Assembly: GCA_045105235.1 (NCBI GenBank)
Contig: JBGCDH010000018.1
Location: forward strand, 38,144 to 102,143
Direction of reading: 5' to 3'
Origin: GCA-2684655 sp045105235
GTDB taxonomy: Bacteria; Planctomycetota; UBA1135; UBA2386
Length of the DNA: 64,000 bases
The number at the start of each line of letters is the position of its first letter. Position 1 is the stretch's first letter. Shown piece after piece: positions 26,679 to 35,491 of this stretch. The notes beneath the pieces are model-generated. The model made no database searches and was not told where the DNA came from. It saw only the letters and a list, made by a program, of their open reading frames with translations. A program made the translations under genes and the position numbers.

Positions 26679-27745
26679 TTGGCAACTCCGCCGCGCACGC
26701 CCACCACTTCGACCGAGCTGCCGTCGCGCACGCGCACGAGCCCCTGCACGACGACGCGCTGGTCTGCGACCAGTCCGCCGAGCACTTCGACCCTGCCGAC
26801 GAGACGTCGGCCGATCTGGACCTGGGTCTCATGCGCCACGTCCTGCTCGTCGACGACGAGCACGAAGTGATCCTTGCCGCGCTGGATCAGCGACTCTTCC
26901 GGCACCTGCAGCGAAGGAGCTTCACCGCGATCGACTTGCACCTTCATCAGCATGCCCGGACGCAGACGAAGCTCGGGGTTTTCGACGCGCGCGCGGACCG
27001 TGACCGATCGGGTGCGCGCATCGAGGCGGGTGTCGATGGCGACGATCTCACCCGAGAAGGCCTGGCCTCGCCAGGCGTCGCTGCGCGCCAGCACCGGCTG
27101 GCCAACGCGCACGGCCGACAGCCACGTCTCGGGAATCGTAAAGTCCACCTTCACCACCGACAGATCATCGAGCGTCGTGATGACCGTGGCCGGCTGCAGC
27201 AGCGAGCCGACGCTGACCTGCCGCAAGCCGAGCACGCCCGCAAACGGCGCCAAGACTCGGTGGTCGCGAATCGCAGCCTCGAGAGTCTTCACGCGTGCCC
27301 GCGCAGCCTCGAGCTGGGCCAGCGCCGTTACCACTTCACTCTCGGGCGCGATGCCCTGGTCGCGGAGCTCTACCTGGCGTTTGTGCGAGGCTTCGCGCTC
27401 GACCTTCATGGCGTTTGCCTCGGCCAACATTGCCTGCTCTTCGGTTGCGTCGAGTTCGAGCAAAGGCGCTTGGTCTTTGACCGTGTCGCCATCGTCAAAG
27501 TGCAGGGCCTGAACCAGCCCCGAACGGTTGACCCGCAGCTCCACGCTCTCGTTGGCGAGCGCCGTCCCGAGCGCCTCGATCGTGTCCGCAAAGGGCGCCT
27601 CGACAACGGGTGCCAGGATCACCGGCGAAGCACTCGCCGCTCGGCGCGACGAGCCGCCCTCGGCGTCATCGCCCGCGAAAAAACCGAACCAAACGCCAGT
27701 AGCGATGGCCAAAACGGCGAACAGGTAGGCGACCAGGGCACGCAT
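26675..27745 (-). CDS. RND efflux periplasmic adaptor (membrane fusion protein)
   Basis: 356 residues. The N-terminal signal anchor is VAYLFAVLAIATGVWFGFFA. The lipoyl half-motifs (LRVNRSGLVQALHFDDGDTV and RDHRVLAPFAGVLGLRQVSV) flank a helical hairpin rich in Glu/Ala. The beta-barrel and membrane-proximal segments follow (GQVLARSDAWRGQAFSGEIV in style, DTRLDARTRSVTVRARVEN, RPGMLMKV, VPEESLIQRGKDHFVLVVDE). It links the inner-membrane pump to an outer channel. It overlaps the pump gene by 4 bases, so they form a coupled pair. Confidence 0.92.
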   Translation of the reverse strand: MRALVAYLFAVLAIATGVWFGFFAGDDAEGGSSRRAASASPVILAPVVEAPFADTIEALGTALANESVELRVNRSGLVQALHFDDGDTVKDQAPLLELDATEEQAMLAEANAMKVEREASHKRQVELRDQGIAPESEVVTALAQLEAARARVKTLEAAIRDHRVLAPFAGVLGLRQVSVGSLLQPATVITTLDDLSVVKVDFTIPETWLSAVRVGQPVLARSDAWRGQAFSGEIVAIDTRLDARTRSVTVRARVENPELRLRPGMLMKVQVDRGEAPSLQVPEESLIQRGKDHFVLVVDEQDVAHETQVQIGRRLVGRVEVLGGLVADQRVVVQGLVRVRDGSSVEVVGVRGGVAK

Positions 27746-27896
27746 CGGGTTGGTAGGCTACCCGCCAGCCAGCTCACGAACGTCGTGCGCCGGTCACGGG
27801 AGTGTCCCGTTCGCCTCCGGTCGCGGGCCGGTTGCGGCCAGAGTCGATGCGGATCTCGCTGCCATGGGAGATTCCCCCACGCGGGCAACGGGCCCG

Positions 27897-30800
27897 TCAG
27901 CTCGCGGGCTGCACCAGCACCCGACTTTGGCCAGAGCCTTCGGGGCGGACCTCGACGACCGCGCCGATCCGCTCTGCAATGCCGTCGACGTGGCTGATGA
28001 TGCCAACCTGGCATCCCGTCGCCTGCAGCGAATCCAGCGCTCCGAGCGCAATCTCCAGACTGTGGGCATCGAGCGTGCCAAACCCCTCATCGAGGAAGAG
28101 CGTTTCCACGCGCGCCGTCGGCGCCGCCAGGGTCGCCAAGGCCAGCGCCAACGCCAGCGACACCAAGAACGTCTCGCCGCCCGACAAGGTGTTCAGGCTT
28201 CGCCGCGTGCCGCCCATATCGAGATCGACGACAACAAAGTCCATGTCGCCGCCGTGCCCACTGCCCCCGCTTTCGCCGACGACCTTTTCGAGACGGTAGC
28301 GTCGCGCCAGGTCCTGCAGACGCCGGTTGGCCTCGATCAGCAGCAGCTCCAGCGTCAACCCCTGCGCGTAGCGAGCGAAGGCATCACCGCCGCTGCTGCC
28401 GATAAGATCATCGAGAGACTGCCAGACTCCGAGTTCGCGCTCCTGCGCCTGCAAACGCGGCTGCAGCTCGTCGCGCTGTTTTTGCATGCGATCGTCCACC
28501 TCGAGTTCGGCGAGCACGTCGAGCTGGTGCTTTTTGACCGATTCGTGCTGCTTTTGCGCGTCGCGATACGCAAGGCGCGCCTCGTCAAGATCGAGCGACG
28601 GCCGCGCGCCGTGGTCCTCGTGCTGGCGACGCATGTCGGTGCGAACCGTCAATTCCGTGCGGCGTTTGTCGACCGCCTGCCGCAGCTGCTGCAGCTCATG
28701 GGCTTCGGCCTGCAACGCCGCCAAACCGCGCCGCCCAGCAACCTCAACGTCCTCGACGTCGACCTGCTGCAGCTTCAAGACATCGAGCAACGCCTGCTCC
28801 GCGGTCGCAACGTCGCGTTCGGCATCCGCAAAGCGATCGGCCACAGCGGCACGAGCGGCGACACATCGCTCCGCTTCGCCGCAGGCACTCGCGCGCACCG
28901 CTTCGGCCGCACCGATCTGCTCCAGCTGCTCGAGGCCATCCGACGTCCAGCGGCGGAGCGATTCGATGCCGCCCGCCGACTCGTGAAGCGCCGACTCGTG
29001 AAGCGTCGACTCGCCAAGCGCCGGCAGCAGCTGCTGCTCGAGCTCTGCCCGAACCGCAAGCGCCTGCTCAAGGCCGGTCTGCGCGGACTGCAGCGCGAGC
29101 TGCCGCTTGCGCTCTTCTTCGCCAGCCGCCTCAAACCGCCGCCGCCAGTCCGCCAGCGCCGTTTCCGCCTTGCTTGACTGTTCGACCATGCGATCCCGCG
29201 CACGACGCTTGTCGGCCGTGAGCTTCTCGGCGACGGCCAACTCCTCCGCGTCCCGCGCATGCGCCGCCTGACGCTTTTCGATCACGGCATCCAGCTCGAT
29301 CCACTGGCCCGCCGCCAGCCCTGCCGCATTGGCAAGATCGAGCTGCAGCGACGCGACTGCCGCAAGCTCCTGGCGCGCAAGCTCCGCCAGCCGAGCTTGT
29401 TCACGCACCATCGCTTCGCACTCGGCAGCCGCCGTTGCGGCATCGCTTTGCGCAACGCGGTCGTCGCGCTCCGCGACGGCGACGGACGCGTCCGCCGCGG
29501 CCACGACACTGTCTAGCGCCGCGTCATGGCCCGCTGCCGGATGCTCACCCGATCCGCAGAGCGGGCACTCTTCGCCATCGACAAGTTGGGCACGCAGTTC
29601 GCGAAGGTCGTGGCGCTGCCGAAGCCGCTGCGCCGCCGCTCGCGCCGCCTGCAGCGCACGCTCGGTGACCGCCAACTGAGACACCGCCCGCTTGCTACGC
29701 TGCCGCTGCTCCTCGGCTTTGGCGCTGGCCACAACAACCTGCCGCTGAACCTCGGATGCTGCCTGCGTCCGACGCACCAGCGACGCCAAACCATCGGCAA
29801 GCTGCTGTGTTTCGAGCTGAGCCGCTCCCAGCTTGCGGCGACGGTCTACGAGCGCTTGCTCTTCACCGGCGCTGGCTGCTGCTTGCTGCGCGGCGAGCTG
29901 CTGCCGCGCCTTGTCCGCAGCCGCCGCCAGCCCCTGCCCTTCGGCGCCGAGCTGCATCGCCTGTTGCCTGGCGGCTTCGAGCCGCGTTTGCAGTTTCGGC
30001 AATTCACGTTTCACCGCGCCACCATCGGAACGGAGCTGCACCCATCGGCGAACGGACTCTTGCCAGGCCGGCCAGTTCGCGAGCAGCGGCGGCAGCGGGT
30101 GCATGCCGCCCGCGATCTCGCCAGCCGCTACAAGCTCAGGCGGCAGCAGAGCAGCAAGGGCCGCGACGGCCGCCTGCAAACGCGCATGCGCTTCGCTCAC
30201 CGCACGTTCGCACGCTGCCAGCTCGGCGCGTCGTTTGCTGGCGGTCGCCTTGCGCTCGCGCATCATTTCCAATCGCGGCAACGCCTGCAGCGCGCGCTCG
30301 TGCCGGGACTGCTGCTTGCGCCGTTCCTCGGCATCGGCATCGGCCCGCAATGCCTGCCGCAGGGCCTGCTGCGCCCGCTCTTCGGCCTCGAGGTGCTTGC
30401 GCGCCTGCTCGTGCCACGTGACGTAGCGACTGGCCAGCGTCTCCGCGATTTCGCAGACCTCAACCTCGCGCTGCAGACGCTGCCGCTCGGTCAGCAGCTC
30501 TTCGCGACGCGCAGTCGGCAGCACGTTGAGCTGATCGCAGCTACTGCGCAGCAGAGCGACGCGCGCTTCATGCTCCCGCCGCCGCTGATGCGCAGCGCGC
30601 GATAGCTTTCGATACAGCTGGGCGCCGGTCAGCGTCTCGAGCAGCCGCGCGCGCTCGTCGGCCTTTGCATACAAGAAGGCATGGAACTGCCCTTGGGCGA
30701 GCAGCACGGAGCGGCAAAACTGCTCGAACTCAAGCCCGAGGCGCAGCTTGATCGCCTGCAGCACTTCGCTGCGACGGCCGCCTGCGACCACCACGTCGTC

Positions 30801-31214
30801 ACGCACGCGCGTCAGCACAAGCTGCTGATCCTGAAGGCGCCCATCCGCGCGCCGCCGCGCCCGACGCACCGACCAACGCGAGCGGTAGACGACGCCATCG
30901 CGGCCGACGAAGTCGGTCTCGGCGAAGCCCTCGATCGCGTTGCGACGCAGCAGCGTGCGCGGGTCACTGGCCCGCAGCCAATCGCCCTGCTGCTGCCCTT
31001 CGTCGCCGATTAGCGGACCACCGCGCCCGGACAGGCGCGGCGTGCGGTCATAGAGCGCCAAACAGATCGCGTCGAGCAACGTGCTCTTGCCGGCTCCCAC
31101 CGGCCCCGTGATCGCAAAGAGACCGACGTCCGCAAGCGGCCCGGACGCAAATTCGATCGCGAACGAGCGCGCCAAGCTGGCGAGATTTTCGCCGCGCACC
31201 GCAAGAATCCTCAC
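27897..31214 (-). CDS. sbcC: SbcC, ATPase subunit of the SbcCD nuclease
   Basis: 1105-residue SMC/Rad50-type protein. The N-terminal ATPase part has MRILAVRGENLASL and Walker A GPVGAGKSTLLDAICLALYD. Two long coiled-coil arms surround the zinc hook CPLCG (about 29555). At the C-terminus are the signature NTLSGGETFLVSLALALALA and Walker B TLFLDEGFGTLDA. With SbcD it cleaves hairpins, palindromes and protein-blocked DNA ends. The gene overlaps sbcD by 4 bases. Oddity: a 15-base tandem repeat in the C-terminal coiled coil yields GESTLHESALHESA. The hook and both nucleotide motifs are intact, so it should be functional. Confidence 0.95.
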   Translation of the reverse strand: MRILAVRGENLASLARSFAIEFASGPLADVGLFAITGPVGAGKSTLLDAICLALYDRTPRLSGRGGPLIGDEGQQQGDWLRASDPRTLLRRNAIEGFAETDFVGRDGVVYRSRWSVRRARRRADGRLQDQQLVLTRVRDDVVVAGGRRSEVLQAIKLRLGLEFEQFCRSVLLAQGQFHAFLYAKADERARLLETLTGAQLYRKLSRAAHQRRREHEARVALLRSSCDQLNVLPTARREELLTERQRLQREVEVCEIAETLASRYVTWHEQARKHLEAEERAQQALRQALRADADAEERRKQQSRHERALQALPRLEMMRERKATASKRRAELAACERAVSEAHARLQAAVAALAALLPPELVAAGEIAGGMHPLPPLLANWPAWQESVRRWVQLRSDGGAVKRELPKLQTRLEAARQQAMQLGAEGQGLAAAADKARQQLAAQQAAASAGEEQALVDRRRKLGAAQLETQQLADGLASLVRRTQAASEVQRQVVVASAKAEEQRQRSKRAVSQLAVTERALQAARAAAQRLRQRHDLRELRAQLVDGEECPLCGSGEHPAAGHDAALDSVVAAADASVAVAERDDRVAQSDAATAAAECEAMVREQARLAELARQELAAVASLQLDLANAAGLAAGQWIELDAVIEKRQAAHARDAEELAVAEKLTADKRRARDRMVEQSSKAETALADWRRRFEAAGEEERKRQLALQSAQTGLEQALAVRAELEQQLLPALGESTLHESALHESAGGIESLRRWTSDGLEQLEQIGAAEAVRASACGEAERCVAARAAVADRFADAERDVATAEQALLDVLKLQQVDVEDVEVAGRRGLAALQAEAHELQQLRQAVDKRRTELTVRTDMRRQHEDHGARPSLDLDEARLAYRDAQKQHESVKKHQLDVLAELEVDDRMQKQRDELQPRLQAQERELGVWQSLDDLIGSSGGDAFARYAQGLTLELLLIEANRRLQDLARRYRLEKVVGESGGSGHGGDMDFVVVDLDMGGTRRSLNTLSGGETFLVSLALALALATLAAPTARVETLFLDEGFGTLDAHSLEIALGALDSLQATGCQVGIISHVDGIAERIGAVVEVRPEGSGQSRVLVQPAS
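28977..29021. repeat. 15-base coding tandem repeat inside sbcC
   Basis: Three units close to CGACTCGTGAAGCGC (the third differs at several bases). They encode a repeated (T/A)LHES on the minus strand within the second coiled-coil arm. The length of 45 bases keeps the frame. Confidence 0.75.
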
Positions 31215-32680
31215 GGCGTGCCCCCACGTTTCCCGGCGGCCGGCTTGTCGACGGGAGGGGCGCTGACGGCAGGCGAGCTGTCGCCGAGTTCGCCATGCTC
31301 GACGTGCTCCACAAGCTCGCGAAACGCCTTGAGCAGGGGCGCCGGCACCTCGCCGTCGTAGTCGCGTTGGTAGCGCTGCCGAAATACCTGCTCGACGCTC
31401 AACGCCGACAGCTCGCTCGGCCGCCCGCCGCTGCGAATCGGATCCGGCCGCTCAGCGAGCACCACCTCCACCCGAACCAGACGCACATCGCGATCGGCAA
31501 TGGCGCGCGCGATGCGCTCGGCGATGGCCGGCGACGGCTCGCGCAATCGCACGGCAACTTCAACAAAAGCACGATGCTCGTCCAGAGTCTCGGGGTCGCG
31601 CTCGGGCAAGGCGGCGACGGCAGCCAGCGCTTCGTCGGGCTCGAGTTCGCCGCGCTCCGGAAGCCGCAGCAGATCGACAATGCGCGGCGTGCGCAGCGAC
31701 CAAATCTTCTCGACTCCTTCGCCATCGAGATCGCAGAAGACCACGTGGTGGGCGTGCAGACGTTCGGGCATCGAGAGCGGAATGGGCGAGCCCGAATAGC
31801 GCACGTGCTCCAATCCCGCCAGAGGCTGAGGCCGGTGCAGGTGACCGAGCGCCACGTAGGCACAGTCGCCGGGGAAGAGATCGACAGGCAGGGCGTGTTG
31901 GTTGCCGCCGAGCACCTTGCGCTCGCTCAGCTCGCTGAGCGCGCCGCCTACCAGGTAGCCATGCGCCATTGCGACCAGCGCCTGCCCAGGCTGCCGCCGC
32001 TCCCGCGCGGCGGCAAAGACGCGCTCGTGAAGGATGCGCATGCCTTCGATCAACGGGTCACCGGCCTCGCTGGCTGTAGCCTGGCTCCCGGCCGCAACAG
32101 GGCGCGGGATCAGAACCGGCCCGCTGGTCTCCGCGCTGGCCTCCCCGCTGGTCTCCCCGCTGGCAAAGGCCCCGCCGTTCGGATCCGCAGCTGTCTCGCT
32201 GGGGTGGTCAGAAGCCATCTCGACGAGCCCGAGCACATCGCTCTGGCGCAGGAAGGGAATCCCCACGCACCAGGCTTCGACCTCGCCGCCGGCTCCGCGC
32301 AGCGGCACGAGCAGATCTTCGAAATCCAGAAGGCCCGACTCATCGCGGCGCAGCTGGCCAATAACGCGCACATCAAACGCCTGCAGCAGCTCGCGCGGGG
32401 CCTCCAGACGCTGCGCCGAGTCGTGGTTGCCGGCGATGACGACGACATGGATTCTGGGCCGAGCGCGCTTGAGATCGCCGAGAAATTCGAACCAAAGGCG
32501 CCAGGCTTCCGGGGTCGGATTGGCACGTTCAAACACGTCCCCGCTGATCAAGACCGCGTCAACGTTGCGCTCCACCACAACCGCCACAAGCCATCGCAAG
32601 AAATGCGCGTGCTCGACCGTGCGCGCATGGTCGCGCAGCGTGTGACCCAGGTGCCAGTCGGCGGTGTGCAGGATGCGCAT
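31211..32680 (-). CDS. sbcD: SbcD, nuclease subunit of SbcCD
   Basis: 489-residue Mre11-type metallophosphoesterase. The start at 32680 begins directly at MRILHTADWHLGHTLRDH. Metal-binding motifs are in order: HTADWHLG, DAVLISGDVFERANPTP, VVVIAGNHDSAQRLE and YVALGHLHRPQP. It has exonuclease and endonuclease activity controlled by SbcC, whose gene follows with an ATGA overlap. It is longer than most SbcD (about 400-420) because of a 50-residue insert around residue 170-210. That insert is rich in Ser, Gly, Glu and Thr and contains a 12-base DNA repeat (SGETSGEASAETSG). Confidence 0.95.
   Translation of the reverse strand: MRILHTADWHLGHTLRDHARTVEHAHFLRWLVAVVVERNVDAVLISGDVFERANPTPEAWRLWFEFLGDLKRARPRIHVVVIAGNHDSAQRLEAPRELLQAFDVRVIGQLRRDESGLLDFEDLLVPLRGAGGEVEAWCVGIPFLRQSDVLGLVEMASDHPSETAADPNGGAFASGETSGEASAETSGPVLIPRPVAAGSQATASEAGDPLIEGMRILHERVFAAARERRQPGQALVAMAHGYLVGGALSELSERKVLGGNQHALPVDLFPGDCAYVALGHLHRPQPLAGLEHVRYSGSPIPLSMPERLHAHHVVFCDLDGEGVEKIWSLRTPRIVDLLRLPERGELEPDEALAAVAALPERDPETLDEHRAFVEVAVRLREPSPAIAERIARAIADRDVRLVRVEVVLAERPDPIRSGGRPSELSALSVEQVFRQRYQRDYDGEVPAPLLKAFRELVEHVEHGELGDSSPAVSAPPVDKPAAGKRGGTP
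32120..32163. repeat. 12-base coding tandem repeat inside sbcD
   Basis: Nearly four units of CGCTGGTCTCCC with small changes, encoding the Ser-Gly-Glu-Thr/Ala repeat on the minus strand. It lies in a linker between the nuclease motifs and keeps the frame. Confidence 0.75.
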
Positions 32681-32749
32681 GGTGCAGCGAGAACCGCAGC
32701 ATCGCAGATCGCTCGGCGCAGGCAACGACGAGTTCGCGCCGCCGCCTCC

Positions 32750-32761
32750 GCACTACACTAG
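32750..32761. repeat. Lone end of the dispersed palindromic element
   Basis: GCACTACACTAG, identical to the outer end of copy B (37373-37384) and, in reverse complement, to the end of copy C (58618-58629). On the minus strand the CTAG supplies the TAG stop of the dehydrogenase gene at 32758. No second arm was found nearby, so this is a relic or a bare target-like site. Confidence 0.5.
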
Positions 32762-34149
32762 CGGATGCGGTCGACGCAGTAGATCGCATCGAACGTCAGC
32801 AGCCAGAGCTTGCCTTCAGGCCCCATCTGCACGTCCACCGGCTTGTTGGCGATGCCGTCCTCCACCATCTGCAAGAAGGCGATCTCCCGATCGATATCGG
32901 TGCGCAGCGAACCCGAAAGCTCGAAGCGCTGCACCGACTCTTCTTCGTAGAAGCTGAGGAAGAGCGAGTTCTGGTGCGACTCCGGCCAGCTGGAGAAGCG
33001 CTCGACGTCGGCGAACGCAAGCCCGGTTGGCACGATCACGTCCGGCCAAAGCCGCAGCTGCACACCCGCATTGGCGCCGAACTCCTCGTTGGGCTGGGCA
33101 CCCCATTCAAAGTTGCGCCCCGGCTGCACCAGCAGCAGCTCATCGTCGCTCGCCGGGCCGTTGTCGGCGGCGAAGACGGCGCCCGCTACGGGTTCGCGCG
33201 CCATCGCCCACGCGTTGCGCAGCCCTTTGGCGTAGATCGGATCGCCGGTGCGGGGGTTGTCCGCGGGCACGCTGCCATTGCTCGGATCGAGGCGCAGCAG
33301 CTTGCCGGCCATCGACGCATCGGACTGCGCGGCACTCGGATCTTCGGCATCGCCGACGCTCAGCAGCAGCATGCCCTCGCCGTCAAAGCACATCGCACCG
33401 CCGTTGTTGATGGTGGCGACCGGCAGATCGTCCACCAACACAACGGGCTCGACTCCCAGTCCGTTCTGGTCGCGAAAGCGATACAGCGCACTGCGCTCGG
33501 GCTTGCCGCTCCCGGCCGGCAACGTAGCGAAAGCGAACAGCAAACCGTCGCTGGCAAACGAGGGCGACAGCACAATGCCGAGCAGACCCTGGTGACTGCC
33601 CGTGGTGACCGTCAGGGTCGCAAAAGGGGTGGTCTGCATCGCACCCGACGCATCCAGCAGCCGCACCACGCCGCTCTGGCGTTCTGCGACAAACACGCGG
33701 CCATCCGGAGCAATCGCAAACTTGCCGGGCGCTGCCGTGAGCGTTGCAAACCGCTCGATCGCGAAGCCCGCTTCTAGCTCTTCGACCTCCGCCGGCAGCG
33801 CCGCACCGACGGCAATACGGATGCGCGCCTCGACAGCATTGCCGCCGAGCGTGCCGCGGATTTCGTAGTCGGCGGCCGGGACGTCAACCGTCGCCGCACC
33901 ACCAATGGCACCCGTCGCTGGATCCAGCAGCAGCCCCGACGGCAGCGGCGGCGTCACGACAAAGCCCTGACCGACGGCGTCCGTAGCGCGCAGTTCGACG
34001 CTTTCCCCGACGCGCAGCAGCAGCGGCGCATCGCCGTAGTCAAACGCAGGCACGGACGGATCGCCGCCGCTCGAACAAGACGCCGCGAGCAGGCTGCCCA
34101 AGATGGGCGCCAACAACCTCGACGGATCACGCATCACGATGCGGTTCAT
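32758..34149 (-). CDS. Glucose/sorbosone dehydrogenase-like lipoprotein with Ig-like domain
   Basis: 463 residues. The lipoprotein signal peptide ends in the lipobox LLAASC near residue 25. An Ig/cadherin-like module follows (DYGDAPLLLRVGESVELRAT, PPLPSGLLLDPATGAIGG). From about residue 125 the six-bladed propeller of sorbosone dehydrogenases is seen: FAIAPDGRVFVAERQSGVV, GLLGIVLSPSFASDGLLF, GGAMCFDGEGMLLLSVGD, YAKGLRNAWAMA and FEWGAQPNEEFGAN. Relatives oxidise sugars using PQQ in the periplasm; cofactor binding here is inferred. The DUF1501 gene ends 3 bases before this start on the same strand, so the gene is the end of a DUF1800-DUF1501-dehydrogenase unit. Confidence 0.86.
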   Translation of the reverse strand: MNRIVMRDPSRLLAPILGSLLAASCSSGGDPSVPAFDYGDAPLLLRVGESVELRATDAVGQGFVVTPPLPSGLLLDPATGAIGGAATVDVPAADYEIRGTLGGNAVEARIRIAVGAALPAEVEELEAGFAIERFATLTAAPGKFAIAPDGRVFVAERQSGVVRLLDASGAMQTTPFATLTVTTGSHQGLLGIVLSPSFASDGLLFAFATLPAGSGKPERSALYRFRDQNGLGVEPVVLVDDLPVATINNGGAMCFDGEGMLLLSVGDAEDPSAAQSDASMAGKLLRLDPSNGSVPADNPRTGDPIYAKGLRNAWAMAREPVAGAVFAADNGPASDDELLLVQPGRNFEWGAQPNEEFGANAGVQLRLWPDVIVPTGLAFADVERFSSWPESHQNSLFLSFYEEESVQRFELSGSLRTDIDREIAFLQMVEDGIANKPVDVQMGPEGKLWLLTFDAIYCVDRIR

Positions 34150-34152
34150 CGC

Positions 34153-35442
34153 CTAGATCACCGAGACCGCAGTGGGCGATTCGAACGTCTCGGCAAACAC
34201 CTGTGCGGCATCCTGCATGCCGAGGTGCTGCGCGAGCATGTTTTGGTAGAGCGCGCGGAAGTCGACCGCATACGGCAGAAAGCGCTCATCCAGGTCGGCG
34301 TTGCTCGGCGCCACGCCGTGCAGCCCTGGGCGCACCGCGCCCCCGGTCAGCAGCACGCAGTTGGCGCCACCGTGATCGGTGCCGCCAGAGCCATTCTCAA
34401 AGTTGCGGCGGCCGAACTCTGAGACGACCGCGACGACGCAGTTTTGCCAGATGCCCATCGCCTTCATGTCGTCGGCGAACCCCTTGAGCGCCTCGTCGAG
34501 ATCTTCGAGCAGATCCGCGTGCCGGCCCGTTGCGCGGCCCTGAGAGGCATGCGTATCGAAACCGCTGAAGCCCGTGTAGAAAACGCGCGTATCGAATCCA
34601 GCCTGCAGCATCATCGCGATGTCGCGCATCGACGTGCTGATCGAAGCCGAACCGTAGGTCGCGGTGGACGTGTAGCCGGATACTGCGGCTTCGATTTGGT
34701 CCGCCAAGGCGTGCCCGGTAAGCAGCGCATCGCGCGAGGCGCCCTGGCCGCGCGCCTCGAGCATCTCACGGATCAGCGTCAGCCGGCGACGGTGGTTGGC
34801 GCTAAACGATCCATCGTTGTCGAAGCGAAACGACGACAGCGAGTTGAGGGTCAGCGGGTTGCTGCGCCCGCCGGTCAACGACCGGTGACGGCCGCGTCGC
34901 ACGGCGACGGCGCCCAGCGTTGATGGCGCCTCCAGATCCGCGTAGCGCGCAATCCAGCCGCTGGCGCCGATCAGCCCATCGCGCTGCCCCGTCGCCCAGA
35001 TGGCTTTGCTGGTATCGTGGCTGCCGTTGGCGCGCGGGTACCCGACGCGGTTGACGACGCCCACTTCGCCGTCGCGATACATCTGGGCCAAGCGCGTCAT
35101 GCGGCCGTGCAGCCGGAAATCCGACGTCGCAAACGGCCCGCTGTCGAGCGCTTCCGTTTCACTCGACGACAGCGCCAGCGATGGGCGAATCGTCGCGTAG
35201 TTGCTGAGGCCCTGCGGCACGACCATGTTGAGCCCGTCGTTGCCGCCGTTGAGTTCGACGACCACGAGAAACTTCTGCGATCCGGGCGCTGGTGTGGGCA
35301 TACCGACCCGCGCACCAAACGGGCTTGCGGCATGCGCGCGCCCAATCGGCCCGAGTGCGGTCAGCCCAAAGGCGCCGAGCATCGCTCCCAGCGCATCGCG
35401 ACGGGTGGGAACGATTTTGTCTGAGTCGTCGGAAGCAGTCAT
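34153..35442 (-). CDS. DUF1501 family exported protein (twin-arginine signal)
   Basis: 429 residues from ATG 35442. A twin-arginine type signal (TRRDALGAMLGAFGLTALG, then RAHA) directs export of the folded protein. Domain blocks include QKFLVVVELNGGNDGLNMVV, PRANGSHDTSKAIWATGQ, TGFSGFDTHASQGRAT and VVAVVSEFGRRNFENGSGG, followed by TDHGGANCVLLTGGAV. The family belongs to the alkaline phosphatase/sulfatase-like superfamily by fold, but its activity is unestablished. It is regularly encoded next to DUF1800 proteins in Planctomycetota, as here (49 bases between them). Confidence 0.92.
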   Translation of the reverse strand: MTASDDSDKIVPTRRDALGAMLGAFGLTALGPIGRAHAASPFGARVGMPTPAPGSQKFLVVVELNGGNDGLNMVVPQGLSNYATIRPSLALSSSETEALDSGPFATSDFRLHGRMTRLAQMYRDGEVGVVNRVGYPRANGSHDTSKAIWATGQRDGLIGASGWIARYADLEAPSTLGAVAVRRGRHRSLTGGRSNPLTLNSLSSFRFDNDGSFSANHRRRLTLIREMLEARGQGASRDALLTGHALADQIEAAVSGYTSTATYGSASISTSMRDIAMMLQAGFDTRVFYTGFSGFDTHASQGRATGRHADLLEDLDEALKGFADDMKAMGIWQNCVVAVVSEFGRRNFENGSGGTDHGGANCVLLTGGAVRPGLHGVAPSNADLDERFLPYAVDFRALYQNMLAQHLGMQDAAQVFAETFESPTAVSVI

Positions 35443-35491
35443 CGGTCGGTCCTTGTGTCCTTGCAGGTTGTTTCGTTGGAAGCCGGCGCGC

